This document shows, piece after piece, positions 21,254 to 29,163 of a stretch of 29,163 bases of DNA. The notes under the pieces were generated by a model that worked only from the letters and a program-made list of their open reading frames with translations, did no database searches and was not told the origin of the DNA. A program made the translations under genes and the position numbers. The DNA comes from CAWBCI01 sp963787195 (lineage in GTDB: Bacteria > Bacteroidota > Bacteroidia > Bacteroidales > JAGOPY01): contig CAWBCI010000025.1 of assembly GCA_963787195.1 (NCBI GenBank), forward strand, positions 1 through 29,163, read 5' to 3'. The number at the start of each line of letters is the position of its first letter. Position 1 is the first letter of the stretch.

Positions 21254-22300
21254 TTATTTTTTTATGATTTTTTTCCTGAAGATGGATTTGTCTGACTGGA
21301 TCTGCATCACGTACATACCCGGAGCCAGACCTGAAATATCGGTAGTTCTTTCTAAATCCCTTTTATCGAAAATTAGCCTGCCTTGCTGATCATATATCTT
21401 TATTTGATCTATTGTATTTCCCTTTTTATAAGAAATACTGATATTATCACCTGCCGGATTGGGATAAATGCTGATAGGATCATTGCTGTACTCTTCAGTG
21501 CCTGTGGTAAAATTATAGTCTGCCAGGTAATCGATATTATAGAAAGCATCCCCCTTTTTCAGGCCCAATTCCCGTATCACCATTAGGGGCACCTTCAGTG
21601 CCGGGGAATACCAGTCGTACTGCACATCTGTGAAAGCGCCCATGTAGATCCAGGGTTGACCAAAGCCGTAGCGGTACCAGCTATGGCTCACTATGGTAGT
21701 TTTCAAACGAAGCACATTGGCATAGTTGCCTGCCGGTGTCGTGATGGAGCCCCAGCCATCCGCCACTGTTTGTGAATAAGCTGAGTCGCGCATGAAATAG
21801 TAGCCGAAATCGATATGGTAGCTGAGGTATTCATATTCGTTTGAGAATTCGTTCCCGTATGTGAGGGGGAATTCCAGGGCCGTCAGATCATCGTAATAAG
21901 TACCAAAGCTGTTATTGCCCGTCTCGTAGTATCCCACCGCCAATAGTTTACGTGATGTGGCTGAGTTCCGGTAATACTGATAAGGCCCTTCATAAGGGCT
22001 ATTACCCGGGCGCACGCATATATTGGAAGATGCCACAGCCGCCGAGTCGGCGAAGGGGCTTGAGACCGGGTTGACACATTCGGCAGGAGAGCCTGTAATG
22101 AAGGTGCCGCCGCTGATGACACCGAAATCCCATATTATATTGGCCCCGGAGGGGCCTGGGTCAGCCGAGGGCACATCTATATAACCGTCCATGCGGTAAT
22201 AGTCACCGACCGCGAAATTCAGGCTGCTTGTAAGTACCGCCTGGGCATGCAACACTGGCATGGCAAACAGCAGCAAAATGCAGATTTTGATACTTTTCAT
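21254..22300 (-). CDS. Secreted T9SS cargo protein
   Basis: 348 aa. Signal peptide MKSIKICILLLFAMPVLHAQ (cleavage near 20). The body is about 250 residues of beta-rich, Tyr- and Gly-rich sequence (YYETGNNSFGTYYDDLTALEFPLTYGNEF and so on). WDFGVISGG shows the kind of strand seen in PKD/Ig-like folds, but no family is clear. A T9SS type A sorting domain starts near residue 277 (IYPNPAGDNISISY) and contains DISGLAPGMYVMQI and a KKIIKK end. First gene of the three-gene operon, with 10 and 11 bases to the next genes. Confidence 0.8.
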   Translation of the reverse strand: MKSIKICILLLFAMPVLHAQAVLTSSLNFAVGDYYRMDGYIDVPSADPGPSGANIIWDFGVISGGTFITGSPAECVNPVSSPFADSAAVASSNICVRPGNSPYEGPYQYYRNSATSRKLLAVGYYETGNNSFGTYYDDLTALEFPLTYGNEFSNEYEYLSYHIDFGYYFMRDSAYSQTVADGWGSITTPAGNYANVLRLKTTIVSHSWYRYGFGQPWIYMGAFTDVQYDWYSPALKVPLMVIRELGLKKGDAFYNIDYLADYNFTTGTEEYSNDPISIYPNPAGDNISISYKKGNTIDQIKIYDQQGRLIFDKRDLERTTDISGLAPGMYVMQIQSDKSIFRKKIIKK

Positions 22301-22311
22301 TTTTCTTGTTT

Positions 22312-22470
22312 TTAGTTGATATTATTTTCTTTTGGGTTGAAATATTTGATGATCTTGGCTAATGCATCTTTACGGTGTTGTATCACCTTCTTCAGCAGGG
22401 ACCATTCGGTATCCTGTTCCGCCTTGCTTTTCAAGTCGGCTTTCTTTGGTTTTTTGAGATTTTCTTTCAT
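22312..22470 (-). CDS. Possible very small basic protein
   Basis: 52 aa from the ATG at 22470: a Lys-rich start (KENLKKPKKADLKSKAEQD) and an amphipathic helix (EWSLLKKVIQHRKDALAKIIKYF). No known family. A start at 22557 would add 29 residues with a different, non-hydrophilic character and no better ribosome site. It ends 11 bases before the operon's first gene, which is compatible with being its leader gene. Coding status uncertain. Confidence 0.35.
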   Translation of the reverse strand: MKENLKKPKKADLKSKAEQDTEWSLLKKVIQHRKDALAKIIKYFNPKENNIN

Positions 22471-22778
22471 CTGCCGGCCCTGTGACGCAAATCTATGATG
22501 CAAATAAGAAAGGGGCATAGTAAAAGCAGTTCCAAATAGTTGCCGGAACCGTTTCAAAAAGTAGCAAAGTTCTGTAGCCCCTGATGGGAAAGGGAAAGGG
22601 GAGTTTCAGTGTGTTCAGGAATTCAGGCGTTCAGCTTGTAAATGTTGAATGTTTATTTAGTTAATTATTAATTAATAATGCTAAATATTGAATTTATAAT
22701 GATTAATGGCACAACCAAGCACTAATTACTTTTTACTAATTCGTTTACTGAGTTTTGCTATTTCGGTTCTATCAACCG

Positions 22779-24572
22779 TCAGAGTTTCATCAGGAAGGGA
22801 ACCAGGTTGTCATCCGATTGCAAGCCGAGTTTCTTACGCAGGCGGTAGCGCGTGGATTTAATCCCGGCTTCGGATTTATAAGTAATGGCTGCAATTTCTT
22901 TAGTACTGAGGTTCAGTTTCAGGAAAGCCGCCACCTTGATCTCCGAAGGGCTCAGTTCAGGACAAATGTCAAGCAACTTTTGAAAGAAAGCCGAGTGTAT
23001 ATTCCGGAATATCTTCTCGAACTCATTCCAGGAGTTGTCTCTGAGCTGGGCCTCCAGGCCGGTGATAATGCCGCGTATCTTCTCGTAGGTGCGCTCATCA
23101 CCGTTTTCCACCGAATTATAGTTTTCAAGCCTTTCGATAATATCACTAATGGTCTCGTTAATCCTTAGCATCTCCAGCGCCCGGGAAGCCAAGTCCCGGT
23201 TCTTGGATTCCAGTTGTTCCCTGAGTAATTGCTCTTCCTTCATGCTCAGCTCTGAGCGCTGCTCATTTATCGTCTTCTCATGTTCGAAGAGTTGCTTCTG
23301 CTGTTTAAGTCCGTCCGACTTCAATTTAAAAAGATAAAGGATCAGGATCAATATGGCTAGCAGAGCTGCTACAGAAACCGAAAGTAACAGCAGGTTCTTT
23401 TTCTGAATCTCGTTACGGCTTTTCAGAAGAGAGATCTCATCTTTCATACTTACTGTGCGGAATTTTACATCCATCTCCTTAATGATCCTTACTTTGTTCG
23501 CCTCATCCAGGCTGTCCTGCAAATGGTTTCTGAGGATCAGATACCCGAAGGCATCCTCATAGCGCTTATTAGCAGACATTATGGAAGCCAGTCTGTCACA
23601 AGCTTTCACCACCAGGACAGGGTTCTCGATGCTCCTGGCTATGCCGAGCGCTTGATTGGCATTTTCCCTGGCCAGGCGGTAATTTCCCATCATTTTGTTC
23701 GCTTCGGCCAGCCGCATCAGGCAAATACAAATGCCGGTATCATCCTTCAACTCATCAAATCTTTGAAGGGCACCTTGCAAAAGTCCGGTAGCCTCTCTAT
23801 ACCTTTCATTTTCTATCAACACTCCCGCTATAGTATAAGCCGAACTGGCCATTCCCCTAACCTCAGCCAGTGAAGTCCTGATTTCAAAACCTCTCTGCAA
23901 ATAGTACAGTGCCGAATCATAGCTTTGCTCTAACTGGTAGACTTTTCCAATACTGCTAAGCACTATGGCAAGACCGGTGCTGTCGTCCTGGGCCTGCTTC
24001 ATTTTAAGGGCATGCTTTAAGTAAGGTAGTGCTATCTTCGGTTCCTTCCGCTCCAGATGGAAATTGCCAAGACTCAGGTAACTTAAAGATTCCAGTTCAT
24101 CACTGCTTGCCTTTTGACTGTGACGCAAGGCTTCCTGATAGTCTTTAAGGGTGCTCAGGTGGTTGCCGGTGATCTGGTGGATCGCTCCTGCTGCAAGATA
24201 ATATTCTGCCAGGCCGGTGTTATGTTTCAGTTCCCCGAAAATAAGCCGGGCCCTCTCCAGGTATTCCAGGGCAATCTCGTATTCATCTTTGTAATAATAA
24301 GCCCTGCCCTGATATAAAAGGCTCTTGGCAATGCCTTCCCTATAATTTTCAGTGGAAGAGATCAGCATAGACTGCTGCAAATAGAGCAAGGATTTTTCAA
24401 AATCCCTGCTGCAATAATATTTCCCCAGCCTGATCAGCAAATTCGCACTGATGGTATCGCTGGGCATGCTGGAAAGCTCAGACTCACGGATCAGCAGGTC
24501 CTGTGATGTAATTACCTTAAGGAAGGAAAACAAAAATATTATCAGAAGTAAGGATGGCCTTGTACGGATCAT
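22779..24572 (-). CDS. TPR-containing membrane regulator with LuxR-type DNA-binding domain
   Basis: 597 aa. Signal sequence MIRTRPSLLLIIFLFSFLKVITS. About seven tetratricopeptide repeats occupy residues 40-350 in the periplasm (for example SYDSALYYLQRGFEIRTSLAEVRG). One membrane helix lies at about 395-417 (LLLLSVSVAALLAILILILYLF). A cytosolic coiled coil (QKQLFEHEKTINEQRSELSMKEEQLLREQLE) leads to a C-terminal LuxR/GerE helix-turn-helix (LSPSEIKVAAFLKLNLSTKEIAAITYKSEAGIKSTRYRLRKKLGL). This one-component architecture is common in Bacteroidota and carries an outside signal to a promoter. It may control the minus-strand surface-protein operon just downstream. Confidence 0.85.
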   Translation of the reverse strand: MIRTRPSLLLIIFLFSFLKVITSQDLLIRESELSSMPSDTISANLLIRLGKYYCSRDFEKSLLYLQQSMLISSTENYREGIAKSLLYQGRAYYYKDEYEIALEYLERARLIFGELKHNTGLAEYYLAAGAIHQITGNHLSTLKDYQEALRHSQKASSDELESLSYLSLGNFHLERKEPKIALPYLKHALKMKQAQDDSTGLAIVLSSIGKVYQLEQSYDSALYYLQRGFEIRTSLAEVRGMASSAYTIAGVLIENERYREATGLLQGALQRFDELKDDTGICICLMRLAEANKMMGNYRLARENANQALGIARSIENPVLVVKACDRLASIMSANKRYEDAFGYLILRNHLQDSLDEANKVRIIKEMDVKFRTVSMKDEISLLKSRNEIQKKNLLLLSVSVAALLAILILILYLFKLKSDGLKQQKQLFEHEKTINEQRSELSMKEEQLLREQLESKNRDLASRALEMLRINETISDIIERLENYNSVENGDERTYEKIRGIITGLEAQLRDNSWNEFEKIFRNIHSAFFQKLLDICPELSPSEIKVAAFLKLNLSTKEIAAITYKSEAGIKSTRYRLRKKLGLQSDDNLVPFLMKL

Positions 24573-25153
24573 GAAAATGGCTTGTCAAAGCTTGCTATTG
24601 ATGAAAACAAGCTGAATCAGTGGTTAATAATTCACATGTAATAGACAAATATATGAAAAAAAGGAAGAATCCTCTTTTTATTCCTTTCTTGAATTGAAGA
24701 ATTATCACGGTATTTCTTGTGAATTAATACGAATGTTTAAAGCTCTCAAAATGAATGGATGAAAACATTTTAGTTATATGATTTTATTAGTACAAATGGT
24801 CATTTGTTACTCACGGTTGTTATTATCCCTTTTCCAAGCTACTTGCTGGGCGTATTTATTTTAACTAATCATTCCTCTCCAGCAGGCCATTTTCCTTCTT
24901 TGAGTCCGGAAGATAGTCCGCTGAAATGAAACTTGAAATCAGGTCCCGGAATTTTGTAACTTTATACAAAGTTGATTCTGTGTTAATTAGTTCTCTCGCC
25001 AAGTATGATCTCTCTAAGCTCACACACAAACCAGGAAAGAATCATGACCAGGAATTTTAATATATAGTTTTTAATCTTTTTATTCTCCTGGAAAGGAAAA
25101 TAAAGCAATTTTATCTTTAACTTTTTCATTGTTAATGTTTTAAAAAATTTATT
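24573..25153 (+). other. Intergenic region without identified gene
   Basis: 580 AT-rich bases between the divergent regulator and the FISUMP gene, with stops in all frames. It contains one small perfect inverted repeat, AACTTT-ATAC-AAAGTT (24958-24973), which could be an operator. No canonical TAnnTTTG box that I would trust. Confidence 0.5.
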
Positions 25154-26416
25154 ATGAAATCAATTAAGCTATTATCAGTCTTTTTTGTGTCAGCATGCCT
25201 GATCTATGGTATTCTGCATCTGCAATTTTGCTACCCTGCTACTGAACCCGAAGTGGCCATTGGGATCAAACCGACTGTCACGACCAACGCCGTAGAGAGT
25301 ATCACAAATAATTCTGCTGTATGCGGCGGCAATGTTACGGCATATGGGTCTACAGCTGTTAGTGCAAAGGGTGTTTGCTGGAGTACTCTTTCAGAACCTA
25401 CGATCTCGGATTCGTATACGACAGATGGATCGGGTTTGGGAAGTTTCACCAGCAATATTAGCGGATTGGACGGCAACACCCCCTATTTTGTCAGGGCTTA
25501 TGCTACAAATATGGAGGGGACGGCTTACGGAAATGAAATCTCTTTTACGACTACTGTAACTGGAACTTTACCGACTGTCACAACAGATATCGCGTCATCA
25601 ATCAGCGACTCCTCAGCCATTTGTGGTGGCGAAGTTATTTCAGAAGGGAGTTCAGCGGTCATTGCACGCGGTGTTTGCTGGAGTACCATTTTGCCAACCA
25701 TTGCGGACCCGCATACTTCTGATGGCAATGGCATAGGTCATTTCAGCAGCAATCTTACAGGATTAGAGGAATACACTCCATATTATGTAAGGGCTTATGC
25801 TTCAAACAGCGAAGGAACGGCTTACGGGAACGAGATTGCTTTTACAACCCCTGGGAGTGGGCCTACCGGGGAAGCATGCCCCGGCATCCCATCTATTATT
25901 GATCCACGTGACGGACAGGAATATCCTACCGTTAAAATCGGGACCCAATGCTGGCTGAGGAAAAATATGAACTACTTAGGCGGTACGAGCTGGTGTTATG
26001 ATAATAGCACTTCAAATTGTGCTACCTATGGCCGATTATATGATTGGACGTCAGCTCTCGGGGCTTGCCCGGAAGGTTGGCATTTACCATCAAATGATGA
26101 ATTTGGCGTGTTGGTGTCATTTCTTGGAAGCGATGCAGGAGGTAAAATGAAAGAAGTAGGGACCGAACATTGGATATCTCCAAATACCGGTGCTACCAAT
26201 TTAAGTGGATTTACAGCACTTGGAGGAGGCTTTCGCCAACCCAATGGCCTGCTTTTCTATTCTTTGAACGCCCGTGCAGCCTTTTGGACCTCAACCGAAA
26301 CCGTGCCCTCATCCCCACTGGTATGGTATGCTTACCTCGTGAACTACGAATCGACTTTTCATAAGCTAAATAATGAAAAGGCCTATGGTCTTTCGGTACG
26401 CTGCCTGCAAGATTGA
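25154..26416 (+). CDS. Surface protein with two Fn3-like repeats and a FISUMP domain
   Basis: 420 aa. N-terminal hydrophobic segment MKSIKLLSVFFVSACLIYGILHLQFC, a signal anchor or an unusual signal peptide. Two tandem repeats of about 95 residues follow (about 40-133 and 138-228). Each has PTVTT..SSI..SSAVCGG.V...GS.AV.ARGVCWST and GLGSFTSNISGL...TPYFVRAYATN.EGTAYGNEISFTT, the Bacteroidota Fn3-like type. The FISUMP domain (235-420) has YPTVKIGTQCWLRKNMNY, YGRLYDW, CPEGWHLPSNDEF, NLSGFTALGGGFR and YGLSVRCLQD. No T9SS domain. Shares the FISUMP core with 19955-20725 on the opposite strand. Biochemical role unknown. Confidence 0.82.
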   Translation: MKSIKLLSVFFVSACLIYGILHLQFCYPATEPEVAIGIKPTVTTNAVESITNNSAVCGGNVTAYGSTAVSAKGVCWSTLSEPTISDSYTTDGSGLGSFTSNISGLDGNTPYFVRAYATNMEGTAYGNEISFTTTVTGTLPTVTTDIASSISDSSAICGGEVISEGSSAVIARGVCWSTILPTIADPHTSDGNGIGHFSSNLTGLEEYTPYYVRAYASNSEGTAYGNEIAFTTPGSGPTGEACPGIPSIIDPRDGQEYPTVKIGTQCWLRKNMNYLGGTSWCYDNSTSNCATYGRLYDWTSALGACPEGWHLPSNDEFGVLVSFLGSDAGGKMKEVGTEHWISPNTGATNLSGFTALGGGFRQPNGLLFYSLNARAAFWTSTETVPSSPLVWYAYLVNYESTFHKLNNEKAYGLSVRCLQD

Positions 26417-26554
26417 TCATAACATTATGAAAGATGTGGTAGTGGAGACTATAAATATAAATATGTCGAATGGCCGTTATAAAATAAAAAATCTTCAAAT
26501 GGATAAAAGTATATGAATTCAACAGCGCTCTGCACAAAAACGGAATAAGTCAGG

Positions 26555-26821
26555 ACAATTGTTGGTCATGAAGTAAAACTAATTAGAAATGGGGATAACG
26601 CAATTTACAAGGGTCGGATTGCGGTTGCAGCAGGAGGCGAAAGTGTATGATTTGTTCCGAAAGAATTAGCAGAACTGGGTATTAACATGTATATTACCGG
26701 AAATACCAGGCAAGTACCTTATTTTGATGCCATATCGGAATTCCACAGAATAACAGAAGAAAGAAAAATAAATGTTATAAGGATTAAGTGGAACTTGAAA
26801 GCCAATTACCAATCAATATAA
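26555..26821 (+). pseudogene. Decayed Nif3-like protein gene fragment
   Basis: Without a start codon, the frame reads TIVGHEVKLIRNGDNAIYKGRIAVAAGGESV, an in-frame TGA at 26648-26650, then FVPKELAELGINMYITGNTR..FDAISEFHRITEERKINVI. The pattern GRIAV.AGG..., ELAE.GIN.YITGNT and INVI matches the C-terminal half of Nif3-like dinuclear-metal proteins. The usual GGTHYSTE that should follow is lost. Both the N-terminal half and the end are missing, so this is a relic. Confidence 0.6.
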
Positions 26822-26964
26822 ATACTGAAGGTTCAGATATTTCAAATCCTGATATCACAACACATCTTCCGAATAGTGTAAGCTCCCTCCTTTCCGGCGG
26901 CGTTTTGGTGAGCGATGAAGTGAGGATCAGCGGGGAAGTGCAGTTTGTGAAACAATCGGCTTAA
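26788..26964 (+). pseudogene. C-terminal relic of an unidentified protein
   Basis: 58 codons overlapping the end of the Nif3 fragment in another frame: VELESQLPININTEGSDISNPDITTHLP..LLSGGVLVSDEVRISGEVQFVKQSA. The alternation of polar and hydrophobic residues looks like real beta-rich protein, but I cannot place it. It ends 27 bases before the dioxygenase start. Confidence 0.35.
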
Positions 26965-26991
26965 ACTTTTTGTGTAGTATATGTGTTCGGT

Positions 26992-27882
26992 ATGGACAGA
27001 AAACGATTTTTACAATCACTGGCAATTTTGCCATTAGCAGGAGCAACGATGAAACTGAATGCATTGAATACTATGGCCTCATCCTTGAAGAGCACGGAGC
27101 AAATGCCCCTGCTCTTTTTGGGTCATGGCAGCCCGATGAATGCCATCGAGGAAAATGAATTTACAGAGGGCTGGAAGGCTGTCGGAAAAACTCTTCCAAA
27201 ACCTGCCGCAATACTATGCATCTCTGCCCATTGGGAAACCAGAGGAACTTTTGTGACTGCCATGGAAAAACCTATGACCATTCATGACTTCGGAGGTTTT
27301 CCGAAAGAATTGTTCGAGGTGCAATATCCTGCCCCCGGAAGCCCGGAACTGGCGGCTGAAACCAGGCAGATCGTCCAAAAAACGGATGTGGGCCTGGATG
27401 AGAAATGGGGCCTGGACCATGGTGCCTGGACCGTGATAAAACATCTCTATCCGGCAGCGGATGTTCCGGTAGTAGAAATGAGCCTGGATTATTATCAGGC
27501 GCCGCAGTACCATTTTGATTTAGCCAAAGAGCTGGCAAGTTTGCGAAAAAAAGGTGTGCTTATCATCGGAAGCGGAAACATGGTACACAATCTTCGACTG
27601 GTGGCCTGGGATAAATTCGATACTGACAATTATGCTTATGACTGGGCTATTGAAGCCAGTGAAAAAATGAAACAATATATTCTGGAAGGAGATTTTCAGC
27701 AGCTTATCGACTATAAATCCCAGGGTAAAGCCTATAATCTTGCCATTCCGACTCCCGAACATTATTTACCTTTACTTTATGTTCTGGCTTTGAAGGAGAA
27801 GAATGATGTCATAAGCCTTTTCAATGACAAGGCCGTGGCGGGTTCGCTTAGCATGACATCTGTAAAAATTGATAAGACATAA
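26992..27882 (+). CDS. ygiD: DODA-type extradiol aromatic ring-opening dioxygenase (YgiD family)
   Basis: 296 aa from the ATG at 26992; a GTG three codons upstream is possible. The catalytic domain belongs to the class III extradiol dioxygenase (LigB-like) fold. It has LLFLGHGSPMNAI, ILCISAHWET, MTIHDFGGFP, the WGLDHGAWTVIKHLYP block and VLIIGSGNMVHNLR. The His residues of GHGSP, AHWET and GNMVHNL are the expected metal ligands and acid-base residues. Plant and bacterial relatives open catechols such as DOPA, and E. coli YgiD does so with a divalent metal. The N-terminus MDRKRFLQSLAILPLAGA resembles a Tat signal with KR in place of RR, which would be odd for this normally cytosolic family. 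Gene symbol by family resemblance only. Confidence 0.85.
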   Translation: MDRKRFLQSLAILPLAGATMKLNALNTMASSLKSTEQMPLLFLGHGSPMNAIEENEFTEGWKAVGKTLPKPAAILCISAHWETRGTFVTAMEKPMTIHDFGGFPKELFEVQYPAPGSPELAAETRQIVQKTDVGLDEKWGLDHGAWTVIKHLYPAADVPVVEMSLDYYQAPQYHFDLAKELASLRKKGVLIIGSGNMVHNLRLVAWDKFDTDNYAYDWAIEASEKMKQYILEGDFQQLIDYKSQGKAYNLAIPTPEHYLPLLYVLALKEKNDVISLFNDKAVAGSLSMTSVKIDKT

Positions 27883-27907
27883 TTAAAAACAAAAAGAGAA
27901 ATCATAT

Positions 27908-28258
27908 ATGGCTTATGATGAATACCAGGCCGACAGGATAAGGGCTGTTTTAAGGGCAAAGAGCGTATCATTTGAAGAAAGGAAAATGATGGGAGGGATA
28001 TGCTTTATGGTGGATGATAAAATGTGCCTTGGATTGATAAAAAACAATTTGATGGCCCGGATCGATCCTGATATATACGAAGAAGCATTGACCCGGAAAG
28101 GATGCAAGCCTATGGATTTTTCCGGAAAAATTTTAAAAGGCTTTGTATACGTTGAACCCGAAGCTGTGGATATGGACGAAGAATTGGACAAGTGGGTTCA
28201 GCTTTGTCTGGATTTCAATCCGAAAGCAAAATCCAGCAAGAAAAAGAAGAAAGGATGA
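27908..28258 (+). CDS. TfoX N-terminal domain protein
   Basis: 116 aa. ADRIRAVLRAKSVSFEERKMMGGICFMVDDKMCLGLIKNNLMARIDP is the TfoX/Sxy N-terminal domain: MMGG.CFMV..KM is its signature. The C-terminal domain of true Sxy is absent, and the tail is Lys-rich (KAKSSKKKKKG). Such stand-alone proteins are common in Bacteroidota and have no proven competence role. It starts 26 bases after the dioxygenase stop, so the two are probably cotranscribed. Confidence 0.85.
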   Translation: MAYDEYQADRIRAVLRAKSVSFEERKMMGGICFMVDDKMCLGLIKNNLMARIDPDIYEEALTRKGCKPMDFSGKILKGFVYVEPEAVDMDEELDKWVQLCLDFNPKAKSSKKKKKG

Positions 28259-28619
28259 TTTCCTAATATGTTGCTTATCTAACATAAGTTTGAACAATAA
28301 TTAGAGTGTGATATAACTTTAATTATTGTATAGTTAAATTTAATCTTAGGTTTCAATTACTTCATCATGTTACATTGATGTGATAAGGGATTTATGTATT
28401 GGAGGACTTTTCAGTTAAATGAATTCTATCCACACCTAATCAGTTCCTAAAGATACTTTAATACTTTTATCATTACATAATGGTAAAAGTATGCCTTAAA
28501 ATTAGGATATATAAAAGTATCCTCCTATTTTTATTGGCGTAAAAAAAGCCAGGTCTATTTCATCCCTGCGAATAAAATCAAATCAAGTTCTTTTAGTTCG
28601 AAATCAATAAGAAATTTTT
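28259..28619 (+). other. Intergenic region with an AT-rich hairpin
   Basis: No gene seen. The 32-base palindrome ATACTTTTAtCAT-tacata-ATGgTAAAAGTAT is at 28461-28492, with further partial copies of its arm on both sides (GATACTTT at 28451 and AAAAGTATCC at 28514). It could be a terminator-like or operator structure. Confidence 0.5.
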
Positions 28620-28991
28620 ATGAATAAGCAAAAACAATATCTTAATGGTATTTCTCTGAATCCTGAGCATAAAAAAAAACAGATTCAAATTTTTAGCAGA
28701 ACTAAGCTTACTATAAATATAATCGCAGGATCTCTTGGACTCATTTTCGGCTATTTACAATTATCTGGGCTTGAAGTTGAAGCTTTTAAAACTGATGGGT
28801 TTGCTGATACACTAATGAAGATTACGTTACTGATTTATTATATTGCCTGGTATAAAGGAACTCTTATGGATCTTAAGGATGAGGAAGATATATTTATTTT
28901 ACCTCCAAACAAAGGTAAATATACTACATCTGCAATTTTTTTAATACTTTTCCTTGCAATTGCATTTTTCCTCACCGGCTGCCTCGCATAA
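28620..28991 (+). CDS. Small membrane protein of unknown function
   Basis: 123 aa with three hydrophobic segments at about residues 31-48 (INIIAGSLGLIFGYLQL), 66-80 (MKITLLIYYIAWYKG) and 102-121 (AIFLILFLAIAFFLTGC). A 30-residue basic N-terminus (LNPEHKKKQIQIFSRTKL) precedes them. No recognised family and no catalytic motif. The start is set by the first ATG after AAGAAATTTTT. It ends 12 bases before the SDR start, so cotranscription is possible. Confidence 0.6.
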   Translation: MNKQKQYLNGISLNPEHKKKQIQIFSRTKLTINIIAGSLGLIFGYLQLSGLEVEAFKTDGFADTLMKITLLIYYIAWYKGTLMDLKDEEDIFILPPNKGKYTTSAIFLILFLAIAFFLTGCLA

Positions 28992-29003
28992 GGATTTCCG
29001 AAC

Positions 29004-29163
29004 ATGTCACTTGATGGAAAAACCATTTTAATCACCGGCGCTGCCCGGGCGTATCGGCAGGCACCTGGCCATTTCATTGGCGAAACTCGGTGCGGATATC
29101 GTGATCCATTATGGTCATTCGCTGACAGAAGCCAGGACCACCGCAAACGAAATATCCTCCTTA
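29004..29163 (+). pseudogene. Short-chain dehydrogenase/reductase, frameshifted and cut by the window end
   Basis: The ATG at 29004 opens MSLDGKTILITGAAR, the Rossmann-type TGxxxxxG start. The expected RRIGRHLAISLAKLGADIVIHYG continues one base out of frame: the run GGG at 29047-29049 should be GG to give GCC-CGG-CGT-ATC. Corrected, it reads TGAARRIGRHLAISLAKLG, the pteridine-reductase/FabG-like version of the SDR cofactor loop. A single extra G in a homopolymer is a classic sequencing artefact, so the gene may be intact. It continues beyond the window. Confidence 0.75.

Noticed and set aside
26211..26537. 108-codon minus-strand open frame over the end of the FISUMP gene
   Set aside because: Opposite a well-supported coding region, with an unstructured composition and no ribosome site.
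1..29163. tRNA, rRNA or a known riboswitch
   Set aside because: I found no GGTTCRANYCC-type tRNA arm with a matching acceptor stem, no rRNA-like segment and no conserved riboswitch core by eye.
29004..29163. Minus-strand open frame 28838-29146 as a gene
   Set aside because: It lies opposite the membrane protein and the SDR start, whose Rossmann motif is unambiguous once the extra G is removed.

Overview
The window looks like chromosome of a Bacteroidota bacterium, probably an environmental Bacteroidales-like lineage. The evidence is at least six secreted proteins with a type IX secretion (T9SS) C-terminal sorting domain (YPNP-type start, Gly-hydrophobic-Tyr near the end), two FISUMP (Fibrobacter succinogenes major paralogous) domains, a TPR/LuxR regulator typical of the phylum, promoters of the TTG-N20-TAnnTTTG type, and AT-rich DNA. 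I see no rRNA, tRNA, CRISPR array, transposase or integrase gene.

Region 1 (1-5900) reads as a row of small, co-directional, unrelated genes separated by imperfect palindromes: a DUF2569 membrane protein, a second membrane protein, a frameshifted T9SS cargo gene, a YefM/YoeB toxin-antitoxin pair, a seven-repeat T9SS protein, and a second, nearly identical YefM/YoeB pair. The palindromes share a stem (GCGCAAATGCC with GGC.TTTGCGC), often a bulged base, and a right edge resembling GTTRRRY, after which the sequence becomes unrelated. The duplicated toxin-antitoxin block begins exactly at such an edge (TTAGGC). This fits an integron-type gene cassette array with attC-like sites. No integrase is visible, so this is an inference.

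Region 2 (5900-19800) keeps the plus-strand bias but has larger genes: a secreted protein of unknown function; a four-gene operon (frameshifted DUF1295 membrane enzyme, membrane-anchored Bcp-type peroxiredoxin, SRPBCC protein, pyrimidine-dimer glycosylase) that looks like an oxidative/UV-damage module; two T9SS cargo proteins; two SAM methyltransferases; a large surface protein with YadA-like head repeats and a self-cleaving S74 chaperone domain; and a DUF3089 lipoprotein hydrolase. Further repeat families lie between these genes: a TTCAAGAG-YTTACAAC hairpin family (4 copies), GGCGGctCCGCC palindromes (4 copies, each just downstream of a stop codon) and several long hairpins.

Region 3 (19950-24600, minus strand, visibly richer in GC) is a three-gene operon of secreted proteins (two with T9SS sorting domains, one FISUMP), a possible very small gene, and a TPR-transmembrane-LuxR regulator. 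Region 4 (25150-29163, plus strand) has a two-repeat FISUMP surface protein, two decayed gene remnants (one Nif3-like), a DODA-type extradiol dioxygenase, a TfoX N-terminal-domain protein, a small membrane protein, and the start of a short-chain dehydrogenase carrying an extra base.

Three otherwise recognisable genes (1776-2685, 7510-8287, 29004-end) are each broken by what looks like one additional base. This is either real decay or a systematic sequencing error in this assembly.
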